DNA from: Strigamia acuminata
Lineage: Eukaryota > Arthropoda > Chilopoda > Geophilomorpha > Linotaeniidae
Direction of reading: 5' to 3'
DNA length: 64,000 nt
Assembly (NCBI GenBank): GCA_949358305.1
Contig: OX442314.1
Coordinates: 13,943,060 to 14,007,059 of the forward strand
The position numbers and the translations under genes were made by a program. The notes beneath the pieces were generated by a model. That model ran no database searches. It was not told where the DNA came from and saw only the letters and a list, made by a program, of their open reading frames with translations. Shown here in pieces: positions 50,056 to 61,300 of the stretch. Every line of letters starts with the position of its first letter. Position 1 is the stretch's first letter.

Positions 50056-52122
50056 ATGAAATTACACAGAAATGCATGGTTTAATGCCATTACCCTCTGC
50101 AAGTATTTATTTTGTGGACTAATAGTGAACCTTTTACACGTTCAATCAGTTCCGTGGACCATTTGGCCAAATAACTTTCACCAGCATCACCACCACATGA
50201 AATCATTCCCCGCTTGGGTGAATCCCACATTCAATCACCATCCGCCCTTTAACATGCACCACTCTCCTTTTCCTGAACAGTACCACGTGCTGCCGCCGCT
50301 ACCGTATCAACACGACCTTAATTCAAGAAATGATTTCCAAAATTATGAATATTTATCCTCTCAACCGGCGCCACCGGTCGAAACAAGTGAAAATTACCCA
50401 TCGATGAACCACAGCAGCACGGCCTTTAAAGTATCCAATCCAATCGTGCGGCACGTGTCCACAAAAAACAGCAAAGATCGTAAATCCAACTTAATGCTCT
50501 ACCAAGCACCTCCTTCGTATGACCGCATTATGGATCCTCCACCGTCAATTTTAATAACTTCTCGACCGTTCAGTGTGACCACAACAACGGAAAAAAACTC
50601 CGATTTCGTTGCCGGCGAAGTAAAACTTGCAAGTTCTCCTCAAGTCCAGTTTAAACCGCAACAAAATATCGCTACCGATGGAAATTACGGACCGAATTGG
50701 AAAACCGGAGTCACTCTAAAAGTGTCTTTAAGGCCAGGGAGTTGGACGAAATCAAAAAGACCAACTATTTCCGACCAGATGAAGCAATTCCTACCGGAGC
50801 TCAAATACTACAAGAAAGGACTGAAAGCAATCGACGTAAACCAAATAAAAAACAAGGTCGAAAAGTACGTTTTGGTGTCGAAAAAAGAGCCCGACATGGT
50901 TCATGAAATGGAGACGAGACCATCCATCACGATAATGGCTAACGACCTTTTAGTTTATCCTCAAGATTCCTCCCAAGACTCGACCAAAGAGAACAAACTC
51001 CCGGACGAATGGGACAATGACAGCGAGGAAGGGCAAGAATTTCTTCATAACGACGTGCCTGCTATACAGAAAATTGAAGTGATTAGACCAAGCACTCATT
51101 CACCTTTAATAATGACTACAAATGCGATTAAATCCCCACCAAAGTCCATCGAAGATATCGTCGCAGAAGTATTTGCCACTGCATCGCCTTCAACAGACGA
51201 AGAAATGGATGAAAAAGGTTCGAGCCAACATGAAAAAGGACTGAGTGATTTATTCGACTTGATTTATGCTAGAAATACTAGCAATAACGATAATTCGCTG
51301 CTTAAAGCTGAGCCCAAAGACAGGGAACGGTTGAACACGACTGTGCAACTAATTACGGCACCACCAGACTTCCTTCCACTACCAGAACTGGTAAAAACCA
51401 TAACGATAAGCAATAAAGGTGGTAATAGTGTCAGTAAAGCGAGCAGTGTTAAACCGTCGTCGTCGGAAGAGATGACTACCCCAGTTGTACCTGAATTGAC
51501 AAATCCAATTACATCAGAAAATGGCCGCTCCGAAGAAATGATAATTCGATGTCAAGGAATGTGGTGTCATCACTCGACCCCACAAACCGAACCTGTAGCT
51601 CTTCAAAGTCAGCAGAATTGGGAAAAAACAGGAAATGAAATTAATCCCCATGACGATGCTCCTCAGGTGGACCCGTTGCTAAGTTACTTAGGCCTTGCGT
51701 GGCCTCAACACGATAGGCAAAGCAAAACAATACAAAGCACCCAACCGACTACTACAGAGGTTTTGGAAACAACTACTACGACACTTGGGATAGATATGAT
51801 GACTGAACAGCTGGTCGCTAATTCGTCGCCATTACCGTTACCGTATTTTAAGGAAAATGATGTCGGGACTTCGATTCCTGTAGACGATAGGCCTAAGTAT
51901 AAAGAGTTGAAGGATTTCAAGCATGGAGAGAATGACATTAACACATCAACGTCTCCAGTGACCCAAGTGTCTCGCGAACACCTAGAGGCAGTGTTTAATG
52001 CCCTTGGTCATGGCTTTGGCCAAGTTATGTCTATTGTCATGCCTTTGGCGTTGCCCATTCACAAAGAAAATGACCTGAGTGAATCATCAGGTTTAAATTT
52101 AGATTTCAATCATTTTTTCTGA
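50056..52122 (+). CDS. Secreted low-complexity protein A (unrecognised)
   Basis: One uninterrupted exon encoding 688 residues. The start is supported by an N-terminal signal peptide (hydrophobic CGLIVNLLHVQS around residues 20-31, cleavage probably before VPW) and by an acceptor site immediately upstream. Next comes a His/Pro-rich segment (HQHHHHMKSF, HHPPFNMHHSPF) and the motif HVLPPLPY (77-84). The middle is Ser/Thr/Pro-rich and probably disordered, with stretches of acidic residues. The C-terminal end has a more ordered, hydrophobic segment, FNALGHGFGQVMSIVMPLAL. I recognise no known domain. The next gene downstream on the same strand shares the xHxxPPLPY motif at nearly the same distance from its start, suggesting diverged tandem paralogs. 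A matrix or cuticle-associated role is a guess only. Confidence 0.7.
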   Translation: MKLHRNAWFNAITLCKYLFCGLIVNLLHVQSVPWTIWPNNFHQHHHHMKSFPAWVNPTFNHHPPFNMHHSPFPEQYHVLPPLPYQHDLNSRNDFQNYEYLSSQPAPPVETSENYPSMNHSSTAFKVSNPIVRHVSTKNSKDRKSNLMLYQAPPSYDRIMDPPPSILITSRPFSVTTTTEKNSDFVAGEVKLASSPQVQFKPQQNIATDGNYGPNWKTGVTLKVSLRPGSWTKSKRPTISDQMKQFLPELKYYKKGLKAIDVNQIKNKVEKYVLVSKKEPDMVHEMETRPSITIMANDLLVYPQDSSQDSTKENKLPDEWDNDSEEGQEFLHNDVPAIQKIEVIRPSTHSPLIMTTNAIKSPPKSIEDIVAEVFATASPSTDEEMDEKGSSQHEKGLSDLFDLIYARNTSNNDNSLLKAEPKDRERLNTTVQLITAPPDFLPLPELVKTITISNKGGNSVSKASSVKPSSSEEMTTPVVPELTNPITSENGRSEEMIIRCQGMWCHHSTPQTEPVALQSQQNWEKTGNEINPHDDAPQVDPLLSYLGLAWPQHDRQSKTIQSTQPTTTEVLETTTTTLGIDMMTEQLVANSSPLPLPYFKENDVGTSIPVDDRPKYKELKDFKHGENDINTSTSPVTQVSREHLEAVFNALGHGFGQVMSIVMPLALPIHKENDLSESSGLNLDFNHFF

Positions 52123-52887
52123 GTTGCAAAATGAATGATTGTCAAAACCAGTGTTTTTTAAATGATTAAACTTGCATTTATTTGTGATGTAACAACACAA
52201 GACACAACCATGTCATGTTTTTGTGGAACATTTGTGTATTTATTATTTGTGTAATAAAATAAACATAAACCTGATTAAAAATGTATTATTACTTATTAAA
52301 TGAATTAAATTTAATTCAAGATCTATCATGTCAACAAAAAATCATATTTTTTTTTAGTCTTAAAAGATTTCAATTCTTTAGTCTTGCCCAAAGAACATGG
52401 AGGTTAATTAGGTCCAATAATACAACGAAATAAAAACGTACTCTAGTAAAAACTTAAGAATCGCGGATCACTGATTTTTATTTTTATTTTATTTTTTTCA
52501 ACTATTTCTTCCCACACGCAATGCTTCAATTTCGTTTGCCCCGCAAACCAACGACAAATAAACATCGACATTAAAAGAAATAGAAGGAATAAAAAAAAAA
52601 TCATAATTGGATGGTTGATGTGAACGAAGCCAGAACATTCCCATTGATTATTGCAAATTGCTAAAGAGTAAAAATAGTATCCGAAGGGTGCACTTGGGTG
52701 CGACGCCCTCATGTTACGACCTGCAGCCAACATCTGTCAAGGTCGGATGCATCTCTCTCTCTCGTAACACACTGCTTTTTCACTGCGCTCACAAACTGTC
52801 CCAAATCTTCACAGACCAACACGAGTTTCGGTGTCTTCGCAACATCCACAAGCACCGCGGTATATGCGGTGGCCAAAACCAGCCGAG
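52123..52887. other. Spacer between secreted-protein genes A and B
   Basis: Contains the 3' UTR of gene A (AATAAA near 52255) and the promoter/5' UTR of gene B, with a CT-rich run at about 52752-52763. Nothing else recognised. Confidence 0.5.
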
Positions 52888-53925
52888 ATGAACACCTTTC
52901 GGTAAAACAATAACGAATTACTCGCAAAAAAAACTAATGATTCTAATAATTTATTAACAATTTCTCTAAAAACAAGTTTCTTCCCGATATTGCTCACGTT
53001 CTCACCACTTCTTGCCTACGAACTATACGACTCGCTCGCAATGAACATTTTACCTCAATTATTATGCACTCAAAATGGCGAGTGTTCAACAGTTTCATTT
53101 ATTCCCGAGGAACCGGAAGTCACAACAGTTTGGGATAACTCCTACCACGAGTCGATTGCAACGCCAGTTTACGAGGACCCGTGGTATCAACTTGTGGCCA
53201 ATAGATTTCACGCAATACCACCTCTTCCCTACGAAATGCAAACGGTTACTCCCGTTACTAACATCGTTCGTCTCCCAGACCGACAGGCGATCAGGCCATA
53301 TCGACACCGCCCTGTTGATCCTCCTCAGTTTCCTGTATCCCTAACTTCAAAAATCGACGCAGTAACTCCCCCAGCCGCCCAGAATTCACCTTTAACCCAT
53401 TCACCGACCCATGTAACGGTTTCCATACCAAATTCGCACGTTACCATCTTCAAACTGCTTTTATTGATCGCGTTTGTCGCCGTGCCAATTGTAGCATCGA
53501 CCTTGCCAATTATAATGCCTCCCAACCAAATGGGCCGCGCTCGTAGAGACGATGCAGTTGTCAATTGGGCAACTCACAGTGCGACCTTAATTGCTCTAGC
53601 ACATTTAGCTTCCGATGACCGCTTACCCGAATTGCTCAAACTTCATGACGAGGCTTTCGTCGAGGCTTTGAGTGATGCAATTTTGACGCCTTTGGAAAAT
53701 GATATTGATAATCGAAGGACTAAACAACGTATCAGTGATTCCGTTCTTAAGTTAATTCAAATCGTTAAATCTTGGGACAACTTTGGGACCGAGGAAAATG
53801 AAGAAACGGACGAGGAAGAGGAAACTGTACCGGACAAAACGACAGATAGTGAACCCGATAATTACAGCGCTATTGTAAATGGTAAAAAATTGATAGATTT
53901 TTTTATAAGACACAGAAGTAAATAA
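52888..53925 (+). CDS. Secreted or single-pass membrane protein B (unrecognised)
   Basis: Two exons: a 14-nt coding exon 52888-52901 (MNTF plus two bases) and 52977-53925, joined over a 75-bp intron, 320 residues. The long frame has no upstream ATG and would otherwise start at Met 53041, losing its signal peptide; the small exon supplies a Met and restores a good signal sequence, FFPILLTFSPLLA, which supports the model. Then come a Pro-rich segment with HAIPPLPY (83-90), a strongly hydrophobic stretch LLLLIAFVAVPIVASTLP at about residues 175-195 that could span the membrane, a basic GRARRDD, an alpha-helical LASDDRLPELLKLHDEAFVE region, and an acidic patch rich in Glu/Asp before the C-terminus. 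No known domain recognised. It is a probable diverged neighbour-paralog of protein A. Confidence 0.65.
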
Positions 53926-54044
53926 ATTATGCTCAACCAAGATGTATCAAAGATTATTTCATTTCTTACGCATGCGCAGTAAAGTAAAACTACATCCACG
54001 TACAGATAAACGCACCCATTGACCAATCACACTTTTTGTTGAAT

Positions 54045-54333
54045 ACTTTATTTCCTTCCGAAATTAACAAATACGATAGAAAAAAAAACACTTGCACAGG
54101 GCTGCTGAGAGACAAAATGACACAACAAACAAACATTGTTTTAAGCAGCTCCTGTACGTACAATAACTTTTAATTATGTCAAAACAATAAATATATATTT
54201 TAAATGTTGTTTAATTGCCTGTAAAACTTTAAACCTAATAATAACAAGAACTTAATGTATAATCTTAAACTCCCACAACAGTGCAAAACCGAGTGAAAAA
54301 AAACTTGAGGCAGAACAATCACACTTAGTTGTA
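54045..54333. repeat. Tandem duplicated segment, copy 1
   Basis: Begins TACTTTATTTCCTTCCG and shares long near-identical stretches with copy 2 (for example GCTGAGAGACAAAATGACAC, TACAATAACTTTTAATTATG and TTTTAAATGTTGTTTAATTG). It is directly followed by a MITE. No coding content. Confidence 0.8.
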
Positions 54334-54497
54334 TACCGTACTGCCTCAAATAAACGCCCGGGCGTTTATAATATTTTGGTTGAGACCCTTAAATAAAAAA
54401 TGGTGATTTTTTGGGTACTCTGGCGCTTATTCATTAAAATGCGCCGCAGTCCGACCGGCACTTTTTTGAATCGGCGTTAAAACGAGGCAATACGGTA
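54334..54497. mobile_element. MITE 1 (164 bp), TACCGTA termini
   Basis: Terminal inverted repeats TACCGTACTGCCTC at 54334 and, on the opposite strand, TACCGTATTGCCTC from 54497, each followed by AACGCC-type sequence. The element starts with TA and ends with TA, compatible with a TA target duplication (Tc1/mariner type). An internal CGCCCGGGCG palindrome is present. No coding capacity. Confidence 0.8.
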
Positions 54498-54870
54498 CTT
54501 TATTTCCTTCTGGAATTAATGAATACAATACAAAAAAAACACTTGTTAGTGCACAGGGTTGCTGAGAGACAAAATGACACCACAAACAAACATTGTTGTA
54601 GCGGCCCAAAGAACCAAAAAAAAGAAAAGAATAACTGCACTACATGCAAGGGGCGCGTGTCCAACACCTAAAACTTAGCTTAGCCTGCACCACCTGCGCT
54701 TAGCAGTGGCTCCCCTAGGTACAATAACTTTTAATTATGTCAAAACAAAAAATACATATTTTAAATGTTGTTTAATTGCCAGTAAAAATATAAATCTAAT
54801 AATAATAAAATCTAAGATATAATCTGAAAAACCCAGTGAAAAAACTTGAGGCACAACAATATTAAACTAC
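54494..54870. repeat. Tandem duplicated segment, copy 2
   Basis: Same sequence as copy 1, but with about 110 bp of extra sequence around 54601-54708 where copy 1 has only AAGCAGCTCCTG-like sequence. About 85-90 percent similar by eye in the shared parts. It is followed, after a unique spacer, by MITE 2, so the original unit was segment plus MITE. Confidence 0.8.
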
Positions 54871-54999
54871 CACAGCAATCCAAATCCAATGAAAAGCATT
54901 GTTAAGTAGCTGATCCACCATTATGACAAATACTGCATCAGTGATGAAATAGTTTCAGAACGGTAGATCAGCCACTTATCAATGCCCGTCAAAGACAAT

Positions 55000-55287
55000 T
55001 ACCGTACTGCCTTGATTTAACGCTGGTCGTATCTAAACTCCGGCTCCTGATTAAGCGCCGGGCAAACAGAGAACGAAAAGGCAATAAACGCCGGCCTTAA
55101 ATGAACGCCGGGTCTGTTTAAACGAATATACGGTAATTAAACGCAAACGATTGGGTGGCGGCGGTAGAAAACCTTTTTTTACCGTTAGACGCCCGGCGCA
55201 AATAATCGCCGGGCTTTGAAGGAAAGCCGGGGGGTCGACTTGAAAAAATAAATAAACGCCCCGGCGTTAAATCGAGGCAGTACGGTA
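55000..55287. mobile_element. MITE 2 (288 bp), same family as MITE 1
   Basis: Terminal inverted repeats TACCGTACTGCCTTGATTTA at 55000 and TACCGTACTGCCTCGATTTA read inward from 55287. The interior is GC-rich with repeated AACGCCGG/CCGGGC motifs that can fold. It ends 22 bp past the Dicer stop codon, so it lies in the probable Dicer 3' UTR. Confidence 0.85.
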
Positions 55288-55309
55288 AGAATAATAAAAC
55301 GAATGAACT

Positions 55310-58300
55310 CTATAAAACCATAGGTTCAACACCAGACATTTCTTCCACCTCGATTTCATCCATCTCAAATATCTCATCCAAAGTGAGAGGTTTTTGTTCC
55401 CTAAGTGATTTCGGTTCCAAGCCACCGAGACTCTTCAAATTATTGCTACTCTTCTTCACAAATCGCAGAATATGTTTCGCGACGTTTATTTTAGCTTGTC
55501 TCGCATTCACTCCCATTCCGTGGAACGTTTTCGCAGCTAATCGTACAGTTACAACATACTTCTGCGGTTCGTCTTCATCCTTTTTGGCTTCTGGTACTGC
55601 CTTGCTGCAGTCCAAACAAAAACACCGCATGATGAAAACTACAGATTTATTTCATTATCTTTAAGTACCTGAATTTAATGTCGCGGAACATCTCGTACAC
55701 TTCTCTCACGGGGGCCTTGGGTGTGTTTATCGTATACACTTCTGCAATATGAATAAAAATTGTTATAACTTTTCAATATAGTCCAACCCCATTACAGCAA
55801 ATCGTTCATTCAGATTCTTGAATTTGAATAAATTTCAATTTTACACTGGTGGTATTGGTGGGTTTTCGCTTTTACAGTGTCAAGGTGGAAAAATTAGGGA
55901 GTGGGTAAAATTCCAAAGGTTGCAGGTACAAGTTTAAAGAGGGAGTCATTTACAAGCTCACTTCACTTGCTTTTGGCTTACCAGCTTAACTGGCAAACTC
56001 GAGCTAGCTAGTTAGCTAGCAGGAAAATCCCGCCAAAATCTCCTCCAAGAATTTCCTCACGATGCTGATTGGCTGTCAAAGTCACGTGACCAAAACCCCA
56101 GCAAGCATGAAGCTGGTAAATTAATAAACTCGGTCTGATCAAAGCGGGTGTGTACAAGCTCGCTTAAAAACCAAGATTGTGTTTGCTGAAGCGAGTTTTT
56201 AGCCGGTTTTTCAAGTAAAAGCGAGCTTTTAAATTTTACCCGCTCCCGTGTGTTTCCACCTTTAGACCATATAAGAAATAACAACAAACTAACTAATAAT
56301 CGGTTCCATCATTCTGAAATAAACTCTCCAGACTGCATCCAAACTGCATCCACTATCCAAATAAATAGCTCCGGCTACAGATTCGAATACATCACCCAAA
56401 GCTTTGGGCACTTCAACTTCCTCCTCATCTAAAAACTCATTTTCTTCATTTAACGGCTGAAAATAAAGAAAAAATACAAACAAAAATAAACTAAATTCGG
56501 ACATCTTAAACTAAACCTTTATTTAAGCTCACCGTAATATTTATTCTATCTCTCTCCACCAATGCCAGAAATTTATTTATGGCATTAAACAAACTTGGGC
56601 TTCTAGCATTCAAACGATAATGAAAATGAAACTGCACAGCTAATTTGGCAAAAGTGATGTTATTAACCAAAGCCGATTTAATATCAGTCAACTTCCCCGG
56701 TGGAAACTTCCTCTTGTCTTCGAATAGATGCCAGGTTATCAAATAATCTTTTTAAACAAAAAATAATTAATTCAATTCGTAAAATATTTAAATTGCACAT
56801 TCAATTAACCTAAAATTGCATCTCCAAGAAATTCGAGTCTCTGATAACAACCAGTCACCTGATTATTGTAATACGAAGGATGAGTAAAAGCCTGAACAAG
56901 GAAGGACCTATCTCGAAAGGCGTAACCAATTTCCGCTTCAAAGTCGTCCAATCTCAACAGCAGTTTCTCCGGTGCGCATTTCAATGGATTGATTAAAGCC
57001 GTAGTCGGAAAATTATACGCTATAATCTCGCTCATCCCCGTCAACTCATCAATCGGCAATATCTTAAATCCAAGAAATATGAGAAAGCGCAGAGCTGCTG
57101 CCGGTCCCGCGTATAACAAATACGCTCCAAGAATCGCCTCGACACAATCGGCGACGCTTTTGTCCGCAATCAGCTGAAACCGGGTCAAGTTTCTCACATC
57201 CTCATCCCGCTCCAAACGGACAGTTTCGTCTTCCCCATTGCCGATACACTTGGTATTCATCGCGGCAATGGCCAAAGACCAGATCTGACCGTTGTCCATC
57301 TTGCTCAAATCGTAACCGACGAAATATTTCCACGCGTGGAAAGGCATCCCAGCACCGATTAACTTGCGCTCCGATTCGGTCTTGGTCTTGAAACCAGGGG
57401 GCAACCATTGGGTCGCTGGTGAAAAAATTTCAGACTTAACCAGATTAGCTAAGCCCTTTTTCTTGGATAGTCGATACAAGTGCGAATTCGACACTAAAAT
57501 CCCTCTTCCATTGGTCAATTTGCCCTCATCGGCTGTTGGGAATTCGCTGAAGAGGTAAAGCGTCGTCGCATACTTCAAAAATGCATCGCCCAAGAACTCC
57601 AATCTCTCCATATCAAAGCAATCGTTCGCAGCTCGCGTGGTGAGCGCATTTAGAATCACGTGTGGCGGTGGGTCCGCTTCTGTCGTATCAAACTGGATAC
57701 CGTGTTCGATTTTATAGTCGAATTCCCAATTGTTTTCATTAGCAACCGATACATCCCGGCACCGCTTTTCCACATCTGACCATTTGCTGTGAACCAAATC
57801 GCTCAAATCAAAAAATAGCGTGTCAGTCGACACCTGGCCCGAAAATTCGTGCGCTAACAACAAATCGTTCAAACGGTGTATAATACTCGGCATCATCATT
57901 GCCAGGTTGAAATGTGACGCACTAATCGGTAAAACGCAGCAAAGTTCGGGCACCAAGATCGTTTCGTGATTCGTAACTACGCCATTAATCGTCATGGTCT
58001 TTTTCTTGCTCGTTTTCGCGACCTTGATCGGCAGCATGTTCAGTCCGTTGTCGGTAATCATTTTAACCGCCAGTAACGGTTGATCCATGTTTTGAATCGC
58101 CACCTTGTACTTACGGTGGTAATAATCTGCGAACGATTTATACTGAATGCTTGAGAATGGATGCGATGGATAAATTCTCTTAATTTTCTTCACGATAAAA
58201 AATATTCTATCGCTGATGTACAGAGGCACTACCACACTATCTGTGTACTTAGATTCTTCGTATTTAAAATGCTTCCTTTCCTCCTTGGAGGGTAGATCAC

Positions 58301-61300
58301 CAAATTCGTGTTTATTTATGTCTTCGATTAACTGCCAATCGGGAAAGAACGAGGGTTCACTAGAGGCGCCATCTATAAACGCAATGCGCATATTAAATTT
58401 TACACATAAAATAATACTAATATTAATAAAATAAAATAAAACAGAGCCAGCTCCAAAATAAAAGACATCTTCTGGCAGGGCCGGATTTACCGCTCTAAAG
58501 ACGCGATTGTGGCAAAAAAAATCCTGACCCTGCGCACAAGATGTCCCATATTTGTTATAGCTTAAGAGTCCCGTGATACCGTAAAAGCTGCTTTATCCGG
58601 CATTAGAATAACCAGAAAGCTCTAGCAAACAGAATATTTTGAGAATGCCGCAATTCTACTTGCTACGTTTGTTTTGTGTACAATCCTGTTAAACATAAAA
58701 TGTTCACACTAGTCGTAGCCAATGTAAAGTAGGGTGAAGATTTTATGCGAGCAGAATGGTACATTTAAGCATTATAGCAGTAGAAAACAAATAAAAAGTG
58801 GAAAAGAAGGATCTTAACTAAAAATCAAATACAAATTTGCCATTTTGTTTTCTTGCTTTCATTCTAAGTAAAAGGAACATAGAAAACAGATAAAAAAATT
58901 TGAATACTCAAGAGTATGCCTTCAATGATCCCAAGAAGTGCTAATATGATGTTAAATGAAAAAAAAATAGTTTTATAATGCGTAAAATTCATTGCCGGAT
59001 AAAATAGCTTTTACTATACCTTAATTTGGTCTTCAGGTCACCTTTAACAAATTCTTGCTTGCGATTTAAAATAGGAATGACGAAAAATGTCGTATCTGCT
59101 GTCATGGGATTAAAATCTGTTGGGAGTGAGTTGATTCGTAAAAAATCTGTGAAGAATTTCCGATGAAATTGTGCCAGGTCTTCTAACTTGTGCGTTTCAA
59201 ACATTAAATTCTGCTCTAGTTGCACTATTTCAACCCAGTGTTTGCCATTTTGGGTGAAAATTGGAAAGGGATGAACCTAATGTTATATTCAAAGCCAAGA
59301 TTAAAAGCTACCGGCAGAGTAAAACTTAAGTGTACCTCTGGTAATGCACAAGTAGTAATTATTCCAAAACTGCGACAACCAATTTCTGTGTCATAAATCG
59401 TTCCACCGATTTTTTCTTTAGCCCATTTGGAAAGTTTTACACGAATGAGATTTAAATAGCAGGCAACATTTGGACGTGGACAATTTCGAAATTCTCGAGC
59501 GACCTAAAACATGAAAGTAAAGAATATAAGCAATAAGAAGCAACTCTTTGAAATAACAAACAAAATACTTGTTTTTGGTACAATTGACGTCGTTTTAAAG
59601 AACCCGGTGGTGGGCTTCCCAAGCTCACCTCCTCCTCTTCAACACTGACTAGCTGACTTGTGAATTGTGAGTAGTCTTTGCTTGTTGGAAGTAAGCCGTC
59701 ATTCAAAGCGCCTAGTGTAATACAATTTAAAAATAAGTTTCCTTATTGCCAGTTAGCCTACTGATTCATTTTCATTACCACACTCGTAAAGAAGTTTGCA
59801 GGCTTTCATAGCTACTGATTTCTTAGCTAGCTTTACAGTTTTCATTATATCACCCTAAAAATTAAAAATGTTGATAGAATCATTAGGGCTCGTTCAAAGT
59901 TTCCGTTTTTACCGTTTCTATAAACGGAATGACATTTAAAAAAAACCAGAAGCCATCACCAAAAACTGCAAAAAACCAAAACCACGATTGTAGTGGTTTA
60001 TGAATCAGTTTATGCCGGGTTTTAGTATGTACAATTCAAAATGGCCACCTCGAACGTTAGATCATCGGATCAAAAATTGTACTTACTGTGATTTCCCTGC
60101 GCAGTGGCGAATTGACAGGAAGCCAAAAAATGCATCGATATTTTTCTCCCACAATAGAATTCGATAAGAGAAGATCAATCTCGTCCCACAAATCGGGATC
60201 GTCAGCATCAACTTCCCCATACGGTAGAGGACATTTAGGCTTCACTTTTTGAAATTTTACTAGCGGAGTCAAGCGTGTGAACTTATCCTTAGGAAGCAAA
60301 GCACAATATCTAATAAATAATAAAATTATTTAAAAAAAAAACATTTAGGAATATTAAAATTCATACCTATTGACTAATTGTATAGCACTAAACATTGTTA
60401 CGACAGGTCCATCTTTTCCTCTAGGATAATAAGGATCTATCTCCACATCGTAAAAGCTTTCAATTTCGCTTTCAGTTGGTGGCATCCTTTTCTTGCATAT
60501 TTTTTGAAGTTCCTAGATTATAGAAACAATATAAGAATAACATGAAAATCCTTTTACAAACGATAATAAAAAAGGCCAGCGCTTTTTTTGTAACAATATA
60601 CCCCGGAAGGGTAGTTACACATAAACTTAAAAACAACATTAAAGGCAGTGTCAAATGTTGAAATAACAGCAGGCCAGACACTAGGTAACATAAATACAAA
60701 AATAGCACTGAATATTTTTACTTACTTCTTCAATATTGCGATACATGGAAATATTTCCACTCAGATCTTCGTAATCATTCTTTTTCACCAACATTATGTA
60801 TTTAGAATCAACCGCTCGAGCTCTTCCCTTCGACTGCACATATGCACGAAAATCTTTAGGCTCGTCAAACCGAATCACCAGATTACACGTCGGAATGTCC
60901 ATCCCTTCTTCGACAACTCTCGTCGCAACGAGAACATTGCATTCTTGCTGACGGAATTTTAAAATCTTCTCCGCCTGCTTCCTCGATTCCATTTGCGCGT
61001 AATTTAACTTCGCCGGATCTGCTCCGTGACCCATAACGAATTCGGATGTGATGAAACCATAATCATCACTGTGTTCCTTTAATTGCTGTATAAATCTATT
61101 GATGACCCAAGCAGTAGACCTTCTCTCAACGAAAATAATCGCTTTAAAGTTATCCGTTTTCGGCTGTACATTCGTCGGTTTGTACTTCAGAAGTATCTCG
61201 AACAATCTCTTAACTTTATGTGCCGAGAACCGCATCATTGATTCGTACTTGCTATTGACGAATTTTGCAAAATACGCCTCAGTTAGGATGATAAGCTGTT

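Noticed and set aside
58470-58500. CAGGGCCGGATTTACC, similar to the end of some hAT elements
   Set aside because: Only one terminus is visible and no partner end was found, so it is not called as an element.
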